Positions 21,256 through 29,878 of a stretch of DNA of 35,827 nucleotides are shown piece by piece (position 1 is the first letter of the stretch; each line of letters opens with the position of its first letter). Below the pieces are notes generated by a model. The model saw only the letters and a program-made list of their open reading frames with translations, was not told where the DNA came from and did not search any database. The position numbers and the translations under genes were made by a program. Source of the stretch: Loigolactobacillus jiayinensis. Lineage in GTDB: Bacteria > Bacillota > Bacilli > Lactobacillales > Lactobacillaceae. The DNA is taken from positions 1 through 35,827 of the forward strand of contig NZ_RHOF01000042.1 of NCBI RefSeq assembly GCF_003946445.1, read 5' to 3'.

Positions 21256-21307
21256 CCAAAAAAAGTCCGCCCAGCAGCAGACTTAGTAGTCGACTACTTG
21301 GCGGACA
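21256..21307 (-). terminator. Terminator of the ABC transporter gene
   Basis: GTCCGCC (21265-21271) pairs with GGCGGAC (21300-21306), enclosing a palindrome AGTAGTCGACTACT; the minus strand ends in a run of seven T. Confidence 0.85.
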
Positions 21308-21325
21308 GTTTGCTTCAGTTGTTAA

Positions 21326-23308
21326 TTAATCCGCGGACAGCGCGTCGATTGGGTTCAGGCGCGAGGCTTTGCGGGCGGGGAGTAGGGCCGCAATAAAGGA
21401 GATCACTAAGGCGGCGATCACGGTGAAGATCACGTTGCCTGGCGTGATTTGCACCATGTTGAATTTGACGATGCCGTACAGAACGTGATTCAGCCCGAGG
21501 CTGGCTGCGTAGGCGAAAACTAGGGCTAATGCCGCTGAGAAGAGGCCGATCAGCACAGATTCGGCGGTGAACAACCGGCGAATGTCCTTTTTCCGTTCGC
21601 CTAAGGCACGCAGAATACCGATTTCCTTGGTGCGTTCGGAAACGGACATGTACATGGTCACGATAATCATCAATGCGGAGACGATCAGCGAGATACCGGC
21701 GATTGCGGCTAGTACGATCGACGCGATGCTCACGTATTGATTGACCGTATCGAGAATATCACCGACAGTAATGGCGCCGTATTTGTATTTGCCGTCATCC
21801 TTTAAGGCGCGGATGCGCGTGGCAACGGCCTTGACATCCTTGGAATCCTTCACGTTAACGGAAATAAAATTCGCACGGGTGTCGGCTTTGGCGGCTGACA
21901 ACAGGCTGTGCATCGTGCTGTAATTTGTCGCCGCAACAGCCCCTGCTTGGCCGCCATTAGTGAAGCCGACGACGGTTAGGTCAGCGCTGGCTTGAACGGG
22001 ATGATTTTGTGTATCGATCCAAGGCAGGCTAACGTGGATCTTTTTACCGAGCAGTTGCTTGTACGTTTTCGCGCTGGTCAACGCCACGGCTTGGGATTTA
22101 TCAATGATAATTTGGTTATTTTTCGGTGCGTGGCCAGTTTTGACCGTGTCGCTGGCAAACGCCTTGGTCCACGATTGCAGGCCAGTGCTGTTTTGGTTTT
22201 TATTCTGATATGACAGCGTGTAGGTATTCAGCTGGTAGCCGGCTTCGACTTGGTCGACACCTTTCACTTTTTCCAGCCGGTTGACCTGCTGTTCGGCGAT
22301 CAGTAACTTCGTTGGATCACTGGAAAATTGCGCTAACTGCTGCTGAAACGCCGTGTTGCTCAATTTTTTGCCTGTGGGATTATTCATAACGGTGATCGAA
22401 TTTGGGTTGATCATCGAGTTGATCTGATCCTGGATAAAGGCGTTGACGCCATTGCCAATACCGCTAAATAGCAGCACTGCGAAGAGGCCGATTGCGGTGC
22501 CCAGCATGATCAGCGAGTTACGCCAAAAATTATAGGATAAGTGCTGGAACGCATTTTTGTAGCTGGCACCGGCTGATAAAACTTTCGGCTGGATATCCGG
22601 TTGCGCGGTGGTAGTTTTAAACGCCGGCTTCAAGCGCGTGTCGTCTTCGATTTTACCGTCGGCGAGGCGGACGATCCGGGTACCATAGTTGGCCACTTCT
22701 TGCGAATGGGTGACGGTGATCACTAATTTACCTTCCGCAGCGATGTTAGCTAGGATCTCTAACACTTCCGCAGTGTTCTGCGAATCTAGCGCACCAGTTG
22801 GTTCGTCGGCGATGATCACTTGTGGATTGCTGGCAAGCGCGCGGGCGATGGCTACGCGCTGCTTTTGGCCAACGGATAATTGGTTCGGGTGCTTTTTCAG
22901 CTGATCGTCAAGGCCGACTTGCTGGAGCAACTCGACGGCGCGCGCCTTTTTGTCGTGACTATTTAAATTGGTCATGTTCAGTGACATCAACACGTTATCG
23001 ACAATGTTCAGGTGGCTGATCAAATTATAGGATTGGTAAATATAACCGATAGTGCCGCGCCGATAGTCGTCCAGCTGCTTTTCTTTTTTGTGGTCCAGCG
23101 CTTGGCCGTCAACGTTGACGGCGCCGTCAAAATTACGATCCAGCCCACCAATGATGTTCATCAAAGTCGACTTACCGCCGCCGGATTCGCCTAAAATCGA
23201 CACGAATTCGCCGAGTTCAAAATCTAGGTCGATACCTTTGAGTACGGGAAATTCCTCTTTGCCGAGGAAGTATGATTTGTGAATGTTATGTAGTTCGAGA
23301 AATGCCAA
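21326..23308 (-). CDS. MacB-type ABC transporter, fused ATPase and permease
   Basis: A 660-residue fusion. The N-terminal ~230 residues form an ABC ATPase: Walker A GESGGGKSTLMN (about 37-48), Q-loop YIYQSYNL, signature LSVGQKQRVAIARAL, Walker B VIIADEPTGALDSQ, H-loop TVTHS. The C-terminal ~390 residues are a MacB/FtsX-like permease: one membrane helix near residue 270, a ~230-residue extracellular domain, then three helices. The last segment reads SERTKEIGILRALGERKKDIRRLFTAESVLIG and ALLPARKASRLNPIDALSAD. Such exporters pump peptides or antimicrobials or power cell-envelope processes. The start is TTG, with GGAGGG six bases upstream. No membrane-fusion partner or two-component system is adjacent. 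Confidence 0.88.
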   Translation of the reverse strand: MAFLELHNIHKSYFLGKEEFPVLKGIDLDFELGEFVSILGESGGGKSTLMNIIGGLDRNFDGAVNVDGQALDHKKEKQLDDYRRGTIGYIYQSYNLISHLNIVDNVLMSLNMTNLNSHDKKARAVELLQQVGLDDQLKKHPNQLSVGQKQRVAIARALASNPQVIIADEPTGALDSQNTAEVLEILANIAAEGKLVITVTHSQEVANYGTRIVRLADGKIEDDTRLKPAFKTTTAQPDIQPKVLSAGASYKNAFQHLSYNFWRNSLIMLGTAIGLFAVLLFSGIGNGVNAFIQDQINSMINPNSITVMNNPTGKKLSNTAFQQQLAQFSSDPTKLLIAEQQVNRLEKVKGVDQVEAGYQLNTYTLSYQNKNQNSTGLQSWTKAFASDTVKTGHAPKNNQIIIDKSQAVALTSAKTYKQLLGKKIHVSLPWIDTQNHPVQASADLTVVGFTNGGQAGAVAATNYSTMHSLLSAAKADTRANFISVNVKDSKDVKAVATRIRALKDDGKYKYGAITVGDILDTVNQYVSIASIVLAAIAGISLIVSALMIIVTMYMSVSERTKEIGILRALGERKKDIRRLFTAESVLIGLFSAALALVFAYAASLGLNHVLYGIVKFNMVQITPGNVIFTVIAALVISFIAALLPARKASRLNPIDALSAD

Positions 23309-23406
23309 GGTGAGCCCTCCAAGTGACGCTAATATTTGGGTACTTAGAAGAATATACGCGTTTAGCGGCGTAAATGTATCCGACCTCAGGCTGATTAAAA
23401 CGCGCC

Positions 23407-23443
23407 AAAAAAAGCGCGTCGCCGCGGGGGCAACGCACGCTTT
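23407..23443 (-). terminator. Terminator after rloB
   Basis: AAAGCGCGTCGCC (23411-23423) pairs with the GGC...ACGCACGCTTT arm ending near 23443, one bulge, with seven T on the minus strand. Confidence 0.82.
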
Positions 23444-23457
23444 GCGCTAAAGACCGG

Positions 23458-24063
23458 TTAAAATTCAGTTACGTCAAAGATCTCACTTAAGAAGGTATTA
23501 ATATTTGTATAGGGATCACGGTTATACCACGGCTTGGTTGATGCTTCAAGCAATTTATCTGCGTTAAGTTTGGCTGTTTTGACACGGTCGATTAGAAAGT
23601 CGTCGTACGGTTGCCCTTTGAATTTTGCATAATCAGTATTAAAGTATTTTTCTCGCGACAGTAACTGATTAAGTTCGCGTCTAGTAAATGCACGAGTAAT
23701 GGCTTGAAAGTGCATCAGAATCCAGATTTCAATGTTAATGCTGGAGAATATAATCTTAATGTGGTGTTGTTTAGCAAAACGCGCACATTTTTGCAGTTCA
23801 GCAATTGTCAGATCATCGCGGTCAAAAACAACATAGGCCTGGTCAATTTGCTTTGTTCTAGGCAGTTGCTTGATTTTGGCGCTTGCTGCTACAAGCAGAT
23901 CTAGCCCTTGTTTGCCCATCTTATTAATACTAATTTTCTCTGTGTTAACATTGGCACCGTGATATTTGCGTTTGAGCATTTCAAAATAGGCTTTTTCTGA
24001 ATCACCTTCACAGTAAATAGCAATAAGCGGCTTGATCCGCAGATTACGTGAGCGGCGTACCAT
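23458..24063 (-). CDS. rloB: RloB/AbiLii-like TOPRIM-type protein
   Basis: A 201-residue RloB-family protein. LIAIYCEGDSEKAYFEML near the N-terminus and AYVVFDRDDLT in the middle are the acidic E...DxD motifs of TOPRIM-like nucleases. INIEIWILMHF matches the family's S-N-x-x-F-E-x-W-x-L-x-H-F element, with Ile replacing the usual Pro/Cys-Phe part. Its ATG lies two bases beyond the TAA of the ATPase gene, with the ribosome site (GAGGTGA) inside that gene. RloA/RloB and AbiL pairs restrict phages: the ATPase senses or loads, and the TOPRIM protein is the likely nuclease. A terminator follows. PARIS, whose TOPRIM partner has a different domain, is the closest alternative. Confidence 0.8.
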   Translation of the reverse strand: MVRRSRNLRIKPLIAIYCEGDSEKAYFEMLKRKYHGANVNTEKISINKMGKQGLDLLVAASAKIKQLPRTKQIDQAYVVFDRDDLTIAELQKCARFAKQHHIKIIFSSINIEIWILMHFQAITRAFTRRELNQLLSREKYFNTDYAKFKGQPYDDFLIDRVKTAKLNADKLLEASTKPWYNRDPYTNINTFLSEIFDVTEF

Positions 24064-24064
24064 G

Positions 24065-25339
24065 TTATTTCACCTCAGTTTCGGAGGCTTTCAGTGCGCT
24101 TAACATTTCTGAAACTTGTATTTGGGGTAAAGCGCCAAAGCGGCCTTCTATATAGCGCTTCATGTAGCGAATATCTGGGCGCTTTTCTTTGGGGTCCTTA
24201 AAATCAAAAATCGACTTCAAATCGCTACGACCTTGAAAGTCTTTATCCATCAAGTAAATTTGATCCGTACGCAGGTTGGCATCTAGTAGCTGGAGTTCAT
24301 GCGTTGTTAAAATGAATTGGTTCTTATTTTGCTTAGAATTAAAAATTTGAATCAGCGCCTTAGAGAGTTCAAAGTGCAGAGAATCGTCAAACTCATCAAA
24401 TAACAGTGTTTTGCCGTTGCCATTTAGTTGGGCATTGATGATCGACAGTGCAATTAGGAAAACTTTTTGGGTGCCACGTGACTCCAGCGATAACGGAATC
24501 TCTTGTGTCCCAATAACGTCACCCGTTTGATTGAACTTTTTGTGGACTGCGCTTAATTGTTGCGATGAGGTGGGAATTGCTGCATTCGGGCTAATCACAT
24601 CAAGTATTTTTTTTAATTCATCAGGAAAAGTAGGTGTTGGAATTTCACGAACTGTTACATCAGTAATATTAAAATCAGCAAAACGTAAAAAGCGTAAGAA
24701 TTCGCTTTTAATGTCGGGCCGTTTCATTAAATTAACTAACTGATCGGGAATTTGCGTATCGTCAACAAAAATCAGTTCATTTTGGAACCAGCGCATCACG
24801 GCGATCGCATGTTGATCATTGGCTTGTTGCGCATTATATAATAACAGCGAGTTTTGTTTCGTTGTGTCAGCAATCGGTTTTAGCGCGTGGGGTAGCACCG
24901 AGTAAGTTTGTTCGTGACGAGCAAAATAAGTTTCGACTGTTGTTTTTTTGACCAATTTTAATGCTTCAGTGACGATTTTATCTTGGCGGAAGGAAAAGGA
25001 ATATTCATAAGTACCAGCAGCGTAGTTGAATTTTATCCGAAAGTTAATTGTGTCGTCTTGTGATTCTTCGGCTAACGCGAAAGGCCGATAATGCAATTGA
25101 TCCGTGATGCGTGTTGGATTATTTAGTACCATGCTGCGCATCAAATGTAGCCCGTCAATCAGATTAGATTTGCCAGAGCCGTTGGGACCAATAATCACCA
25201 AACTTTTCAAAAGTGAGATACCATTTTCAACGATCGTGTTGGCAGCTTTTAAGCGACTTAAGCGTTCACCAGTTTCTGCCGATAGTGTCATTTCATCCTT
25301 GATCGATGCGTAATTTTGAATGGAAAAGTCAATTAACAT
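24065..25339 (-). CDS. rloA: RloA/AbiLi-like AAA ATPase
   Basis: A 424-residue SMC/ABC-like AAA ATPase (AAA_15/AAA_21 type). MLIDFSIQNYASIKDEMTLS opens the N-terminal strand, followed by Walker A IIGPNGSGKSNLIDGL (about 49-64). The insert region contains the typical YEYSFSF and KLVKK-TTVE strands. The C-terminal half has SLESRGTQKVFLIALSIINAQ (signature-like), Walker B KTLLFDEFDDSLH and FILTTHELQLLDANLRTDQIYL. Partnered by the adjacent RloB-like protein it forms an AbiL/RloAB-type defence module. The ATG follows AAAGGAGGACGGC. It is translationally coupled to rloB. Confidence 0.85.
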   Translation of the reverse strand: MLIDFSIQNYASIKDEMTLSAETGERLSRLKAANTIVENGISLLKSLVIIGPNGSGKSNLIDGLHLMRSMVLNNPTRITDQLHYRPFALAEESQDDTINFRIKFNYAAGTYEYSFSFRQDKIVTEALKLVKKTTVETYFARHEQTYSVLPHALKPIADTTKQNSLLLYNAQQANDQHAIAVMRWFQNELIFVDDTQIPDQLVNLMKRPDIKSEFLRFLRFADFNITDVTVREIPTPTFPDELKKILDVISPNAAIPTSSQQLSAVHKKFNQTGDVIGTQEIPLSLESRGTQKVFLIALSIINAQLNGNGKTLLFDEFDDSLHFELSKALIQIFNSKQNKNQFILTTHELQLLDANLRTDQIYLMDKDFQGRSDLKSIFDFKDPKEKRPDIRYMKRYIEGRFGALPQIQVSEMLSALKASETEVK

Positions 25340-25454
25340 GGCGCCGTCCTCCTTTGGTGTAAGCTAGTCATTCAATGTTGCAGTAGTAAAATAAGCAATA
25401 ATAGGCTAATTTAATTATAGCAATCAGCAAACTAAATTACAGAAATAAAACAAG

Positions 25455-25527
25455 AAACCGTTATTTAAGGTAATTATTTGGTGGCTTAATTACCTTTAAC
25501 TATATTTAATCACGAAAAAGCGGTTTT
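25455..25527. repeat. Nested AT-rich hairpin in the rloA upstream region
   Basis: AAACCG (25455-25460) pairs with CGGTTT (25521-25526), and GGTAATTA (25469-25476) with TAATTACC (25487-25494) inside. It may be a terminator or leader structure. The remainder of 25340-25570 is AT-rich and carries no gene. Confidence 0.5.
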
Positions 25528-25570
25528 TAGCAACTTATTTGAACTGACCATGCTGCTAAAAAACTGCAAC

Positions 25571-25607
25571 AAAAAAACGTGCCCTGCCACAAAGGACAAC
25601 GCACGTT
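25571..25607 (-). terminator. Terminator after the DUF2187 gene
   Basis: AACGTGC (25576-25582) pairs with GCACGTT (25601-25607) around an 18-base loop; the minus strand ends in TTTTTTTG. Confidence 0.82.
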
Positions 25608-25612
25608 AACGC

Positions 25613-25858
25613 TTAAGCTTCTTGTTTTTTTAAATTGCGGTAACTCACGACATAACGGCCGTTGATTTCTTCCATGATCTTCTGGGTCATTTCGCCGCCA
25701 ACTTCAAACTTGACCAAGGCACTGTTAACGTATTTCTTGCTAATGACGCCGGTGCAATCGGGGATACCTGTTTCCTTAGTGACGTTGACGGTATCACCAG
25801 CAGTAAAGCGGCGACTTTGTTCATTTTCAACTGGTACTGTGCTGTTAGGTTGTGCCAC
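25613..25858 (-). CDS. DUF2187-like small protein
   Basis: An 81-residue protein with a disordered N-terminus and a C-terminal ~55-residue domain: GDTVNVTKETGIPDCTGVISKKYVNSALVKFE, then GRYVVSYRNLKK. This follows the DUF2187 (KOW-like beta-barrel) pattern of G-D-x-V near the start, a glycine turn, and V-V-S/N-H/Y-x-N-Y/L-K at the end. Function is unknown; such folds often bind RNA or ribosomes. The ATG follows GAAAGAAGGA. It forms a single-gene unit with its own terminator. Confidence 0.6.
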   Translation of the reverse strand: MAQPNSTVPVENEQSRRFTAGDTVNVTKETGIPDCTGVISKKYVNSALVKFEVGGEMTQKIMEEINGRYVVSYRNLKKQEA

Positions 25859-26090
25859 GTTAATCCTTCTTTCATTGATTGAAACGAGAAGTGCGCTAAA
25901 ATGGCCATGAGGCGACTTTTAGCACACTTAGATTTGAGACTACTGGAAAATTGATCCGACGTGAACGAGTTTAAAAAGCAACTGGTTAGCTACTTAGACT
26001 AAATAAGTTCAGGAATACCAAATGAATTCTTCCAAGATAGCTGTTACACTTAGTATAACACTTTTCACGAAAGTATTAGTACAGCACGGC

Positions 26091-26118
26091 TTGACTTACT
26101 GGGGAAATACGCTATATT
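26091..26118 (+). promoter_or_regulatory. Promoter of the SDR-hydrolase operon
   Basis: TTGACT (26091-26096), a 16-bp spacer and TATATT (26113-26118), 60 bases before the SDR start. The upstream stretch 25911-26090 shows only an AT-rich divergent control region. Confidence 0.7.
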
Positions 26119-26178
26119 CGAAGTGATGAGAGCGCTTTTTAGCGGCGTGAATTAAAATTTTGAGAACGGGGTGAGCAC

Positions 26179-27042
26179 ATGCGACCTTTTACACAGCAAG
26201 TTGTTTTATTGACTGGCGCATCGTCGGGGATCGGTGAGGCGACGGCAATTCGACTGCGGCAGCGCGGTTTCATCGTTTACGCGGCCGCACGGCGAGTGGA
26301 ACGGATGCAACATTTAACTGGCTTGGGCATTCACGTGATCGCGCTGGATGTCACCGATGATGAGTCGCTGCAAAACGCAGTGCAACAGGTGATGGCGCAG
26401 CAACAGCGGATCGACGTGTTGATCAACAATGCTGGTTTTGGCGAGTACGGCGCGGTGGAAGACGTGCCACTGGCTGACGGGCGGCGCCAATTTGAAGTCA
26501 ACGTTTTTGGCGTGATGCGCCTGATTCAGTTGGTTTTGCCGATCATGCGCCAGCAACATTACGGCCGCATTATCAACACCAGCTCGATCGCCGGCAAAAT
26601 TTATCAGCCGCTGTCAGCGTGGTACGTTGGCACCAAGCACGCGCTGGAAGGGATGAGCGACACGCTGCGGGCCGAGGTGAAGCCATTTGGCATCGATGTT
26701 GTGTTGATCGAGCCAGGTCCAACCAAGACGGAGTGGGCCGGCATCGCCAACGACAAGTTACGGCAAGTTTCCGGCCACGGCGCGTACGGCAAGGTCGTGC
26801 GGGAAATGACCGCGCAACTGAGCCTGTTCGCAACGCTGGGATCAGCGCCAACGGTGATCGCTGATTTAATGGCGCGCGCAGTGACGGCAAAACGGCCGCG
26901 GACGCGCTACGCCGGCGGTTTCGGCAGCCATGCCTCACTGGTCGGCCGCCGCTTATTGTCCGATCGGCAATTTGACGTGGCGATGGCCGTTACACTGGGC
27001 CTCAGCTATCAACTATATCGCCGGAAAAAAGGGGGCCGCTAA
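26179..27042 (+). CDS. Short-chain dehydrogenase/reductase
   Basis: A 287-residue classical SDR. The NAD(P)-binding GASSGIGEA is at residues 14-22. AARRVERM after the second strand favours NADP(H). NNAGFGEYGA (about 87) and the catalytic SS...Y-V-G-T-K (Tyr about 154, Lys about 158) are present, as is the PGPTKTEW loop. The C-terminal ~50 residues are longer than in the simplest members and contain a hydrophobic end. The substrate is unknown. It is the first gene of a two-gene operon, its stop overlapping the region just before the GTG of the hydrolase. Confidence 0.9.
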   Translation: MRPFTQQVVLLTGASSGIGEATAIRLRQRGFIVYAAARRVERMQHLTGLGIHVIALDVTDDESLQNAVQQVMAQQQRIDVLINNAGFGEYGAVEDVPLADGRRQFEVNVFGVMRLIQLVLPIMRQQHYGRIINTSSIAGKIYQPLSAWYVGTKHALEGMSDTLRAEVKPFGIDVVLIEPGPTKTEWAGIANDKLRQVSGHGAYGKVVREMTAQLSLFATLGSAPTVIADLMARAVTAKRPRTRYAGGFGSHASLVGRRLLSDRQFDVAMAVTLGLSYQLYRRKKGGR

Positions 27043-27043
27043 T

Positions 27044-28003
27044 GTGAACAAAGCAACTCGCCGCCTATTAACGACGACATTAGTGGGCAGCGCCGGCTTT
27101 TTGCTCGGCAGCTACCTAACTTTCCAAGGCTCAACGATGAATTATAAAAAAGCCAGCCGCAAGCAGCGCGACATTGATTTTGATGGCACTGATCCCTGGG
27201 CGCTGGAGAAAAAATGGTACCAAACACAACCACGCGAACCGCGGCAGATCACCACGGCTGACGGCTTAACGCTGCAGGCGATCATGCTGCGCCAACCGCA
27301 AGCCACGACTAAAGTAGCGGTGCTGGCCCACGGCTATCACCATTCGTGGGAGCAAATGGCGCCTTACGCCAAGCTATTTTTCGACCTCGGCTTTAACGTT
27401 TTGGTGCCAGATGCCCGCGGTCACGGCGACAGCGACGGCCACACGATCGGCTTCGGCTGGCTGGACCGCAAAGATTACGTCCAGTGGGCACAATTAATGA
27501 CTCAAGAATTCGGCAGTAGCGCCACGCTGGTCTTATTTGGCATCAGCATGGGCGCCGCCACCGTCATGGCCGCCAGCGGCGAAGCTAATTTACCAACAAC
27601 GGTCAAAGCGGTGATCGAGGACAGCGGCTTCAGCTCAGTGGTCAAGGAAGTCGGCTACCGCGCCAAAACGCGCTATAACATCCCGCACTTCTTCATCCCC
27701 ATGACCGCGCTGTTTGCCAAGCAACAAGCCGGCTATTCCTACTACCAAGGCGACATTTTGAAGCAGCTGCTGCACAGCAAAACGCCCACGCTATTCATCC
27801 ATGGCGGCGCCGACAGTTACGTGCCCCCGCAGGCCTTTCACACCCTTTACAACGCAGCGACCATGCCAAAAATGGCGTACTTCGTGCCTCAAGCAGATCA
27901 CATTGAAGCCTATCTGGTCAATCGCGCAAGGTACGAGCAAGTTTTACGCCAGTTTTTGACGAAACTCGGGCTAATTGAAGCGCCGGCATCAGATGAAGCA
28001 TAA
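27044..28003 (+). CDS. Membrane-anchored alpha/beta hydrolase
   Basis: I start at GTG 27044, two bases after the SDR stop, with AGGGGG upstream; the frame is open further 5' but overlaps the SDR gene. The product (319 residues) begins with an Arg-rich stub and one hydrophobic helix (TTTLVGSAGFLLGSYLTF), so it is probably anchored with its domain outside. The hydrolase domain has VAVLAHGYHHSWEQM (oxyanion HGY), VLVPDARGHGDSDGH, the nucleophile elbow FGISMGAATV (Ser about 177), acid HGGADSYVPP and the terminal His in QADHIEAY. This is the YqkD/serine aminopeptidase-like group. Its biological substrate is unknown. Confidence 0.85.
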   Translation: MNKATRRLLTTTLVGSAGFLLGSYLTFQGSTMNYKKASRKQRDIDFDGTDPWALEKKWYQTQPREPRQITTADGLTLQAIMLRQPQATTKVAVLAHGYHHSWEQMAPYAKLFFDLGFNVLVPDARGHGDSDGHTIGFGWLDRKDYVQWAQLMTQEFGSSATLVLFGISMGAATVMAASGEANLPTTVKAVIEDSGFSSVVKEVGYRAKTRYNIPHFFIPMTALFAKQQAGYSYYQGDILKQLLHSKTPTLFIHGGADSYVPPQAFHTLYNAATMPKMAYFVPQADHIEAYLVNRARYEQVLRQFLTKLGLIEAPASDEA

Positions 28004-28044
28004 GCGGCGCGCAATTTTTTGCAGGCGAGCGCGCGGGAAACGTG

Positions 28045-28373
28045 GTTGAAAAAGCTAAAGCTTGCACATAGCTACCTTGGCGAACGCGCCACTGCGTGTC
28101 CCTTATCGTCAAGCTGCCATGTTTCTTGCGGCAAGCTTTTTGCCACAAGAATGGTCACTGTCACTCGTTCTTAACAACACTTTTTACAAGTAGCAAGATT
28201 AGAACTTATTCGCCAAACAGAGCTTGCTCCCGTTGTCGATTGGACTAAGCCGAAGTACGGCAAGTCCAAGTCGCAACGTCCGTAGCATCAATGTTTATTA
28301 GCGTTCTTTGCTAATAAACTTCTCTGATTGCGAAGTAGTAGGCTATGTTCCAGCTTCTAAACGCTTTTTCAAC
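28045..28373. repeat. Structured repeat element A (D-type with inserted M module)
   Basis: It is bounded by inverted ends GTTGAAAAAGC (28045-28055) and GCTTTTTCAAC (28363-28373). It matches, in inverse orientation, the element at 35196-35407, apart from the ~117-base insert described as module M. Internal hairpins include TTTATTAGC/GCTAATAAA and TTCTTGCGGCA with TGCCACAAGAA. The stretch 28004-28500 carries no gene. TGCAGGCGAGCG occurs at both 28020-28031 and 28442-28453, flanking the element as a 12-bp direct repeat. Confidence 0.85.
28156..28275 (+). ncRNA. Module M, copy 1 (structured, inside element A)
   Basis: It runs from CACTGTCACTCGTTCTT to CAAGTCGCA. The stem TTGGACT (28240-28246) / AGTCCAA (28263-28269) with GCCG/CGGC inside is shared with copies at 29641 and 29879. 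It is present here and absent from the otherwise homologous element at 35196, so it behaves as an inserted unit. Whether it is an RNA or a DNA cruciform is not known. Confidence 0.5.
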
Positions 28374-28506
28374 CACTCTGAAAATTAACATTACCTTTAG
28401 TATTATTTGTTATACGATTTGATACAATGAAACTAATAAACTGCAGGCGAGCGTCTTCGTGCTGCTTTTTAATTCCCGTAAATCAGAATGAAGGAGCTCT
28501 GTACAA

Positions 28507-29148
28507 ATTAAAAAAAAGTGGCGTATTATCTCAATATTGATTGCAGTAGCCGCGGTGGCGGTAGCTGGGTTGCTAGTTGTCGGCTGGCGCGCGGTGCCTA
28601 CGAATACAACGCCAGTGGTGGCATTGGAAAATGGTTGGGCCAAGTTGACCGAGCAGCAGCCTAAGGCAATGCAGTTGCAAGTCGCCATTAAAGCGCAGCG
28701 GCCGACCTTACCGACTGGGTGCGAGATCACTGACGTGGCAATGTTGCTGGAATTTCGCGACAAGCCGCAAAGTTTGACGCAAATCGCCGACGAGATTCCG
28801 TATACCGATGATCCAGAAACTGGCTTTTGGGGCAATCCGTTCAACGACACCGGCTACACAATGTACCCACCGGCGTGGCGCAGTTATTTTGAAAAGCACC
28901 TCGGCAGCTTTACTGATTTATCGCAAAAACCAGTGAGCACGTTCCGCCAAGAGTTGGCGGCGGGCAAGCCGATCGTTGTTTGGGTGCACATGCACGGTTT
29001 CGTCGCCCACGCGATTTTACTGACTGGCTACACCAACCAAACATTTGTCTATAACGATCCCTACACTGGCAAGGCCGATCGCCGTATTAGCAGCCAGCGT
29101 TTGTGGGAACTAATGGCCTCGCAAAATTATCGTGCGATGACCTATTAA
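28507..29148 (+). CDS. C39-like cysteine peptidase, membrane-anchored, with ATT start
   Basis: A secreted or anchored Peptidase_C39_2-type protein of about 213 residues. The catalytic block is LPTGCEITDVAMLL with Cys, then HMHGFVAHAILLTGY with the active His and FVYNDPYTG with Asp/Asn, the bacteriocin-processing-like triad. The frame has no ATG, GTG or TTG near the ribosome site AAGGAG (28491-28496). The first codon giving a standard signal anchor (KKKWRIISILIAVAAVAVAGLLVV) is ATT at 28507. TTG at 28537 would lose the charged part of the signal and has no ribosome site. ATT may be a rare start or a recent mutation that lowers expression. A strong terminator follows at 29459. Confidence 0.75.
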   Translation: MKKKWRIISILIAVAAVAVAGLLVVGWRAVPTNTTPVVALENGWAKLTEQQPKAMQLQVAIKAQRPTLPTGCEITDVAMLLEFRDKPQSLTQIADEIPYTDDPETGFWGNPFNDTGYTMYPPAWRSYFEKHLGSFTDLSQKPVSTFRQELAAGKPIVVWVHMHGFVAHAILLTGYTNQTFVYNDPYTGKADRRISSQRLWELMASQNYRAMTY

Positions 29149-29226
29149 TTAAGTAAAGACTGCAGCATAAATTTCTGATTCTTTCTGAACTTTGTCTGCA
29201 AGCTGAGCTAGCTAGCTTCCATTCCG

Positions 29227-29379
29227 TCGCCAGTGGACGGAACGAGTGGCGCGTTGGCGAGCTAATTTTCCCTAGATAAATGCAAAAGCGGACGGAAAAA
29301 TGGATCTCGCCAGCCACGCATAGCTCTAAATGGCACAGACCACCATTAAGAACTATCGACACATCTGGCCCACTGGCGA
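29227..29379. repeat. Structured element B
   Basis: TCGCCAGTGG (29227-29236) and CCACTGGCGA (29370-29379) are perfectly complementary over ten bases. Inside, TGGCGAG and CTCGCCA (about 29255-29261 and 29307-29313) pair too. It lies in the trailer of the C39 gene before its terminator. No reading frame in 29149-29458 looks coding. Confidence 0.65.
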
Positions 29380-29458
29380 CTCCATTCCAGCAGGCAATAG
29401 TTGAACGTTCAAGTGTTGATTTGTTTAAGTGGCAAAGTTAGTGGTAATTAGAACGCAG

Positions 29459-29503
29459 AACACCGATAAAACAGTCAGAAAACTGTTTTATCGGTGTTTT
29501 TTT
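29459..29503 (+). terminator. Very strong terminator
   Basis: AACACCGATAAAACAGT (29459-29475) pairs perfectly over 17 bases with the arm at 29482-29498, followed by a T-run. It ends the C39 transcript after a 310-base structured trailer. Confidence 0.95.
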
Positions 29504-29640
29504 ATGTGCATATAATCTACTTTAAAACTACGAATCACTGTAACTGTCGGTTAACCCTAATTGAACCAACTAAACGTTCAATCTAATTCACAAAATAATG
29601 CTCAAACACTGCCAAGGTGAAATGGAGGCGCTGGCGTTAT

Positions 29641-29763
29641 CACTGTCGCTCGTTCTTCCCAACACTGTTTAGCAAGTATTAAATTTAGCACTTATTCGCC
29701 AACTAGAACGTGCTTCCCGTTGTCGATTGGACTATTGCCGAAGTACGGCAAGTCCAAGTCGCA
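29641..29763 (+). ncRNA. Module M, copy 2
   Basis: Starts CACTGTCGCTCGTTCTT and ends CAAGTCGCA. Stem TTGGACT (29727-29733) / AGTCCAA (29751-29757), inner TGCCG/CGGCA. AGCAC...GTGCT (about 29687-29714) forms a second stem. The block ACGTGCTTCCCGTTGTCGAT is identical to copy 3. Confidence 0.5.
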
Positions 29764-29878
29764 GCTGTGTCGATGGTACTTGGTGACCGTGGTCGCCTAG
29801 TACCATGCGCGGCTGGCAAGATCCATTTTCTTTTCCGATTGGGTTTTAATTGGAAAGAAAATTAGCTTGACAACGTGC

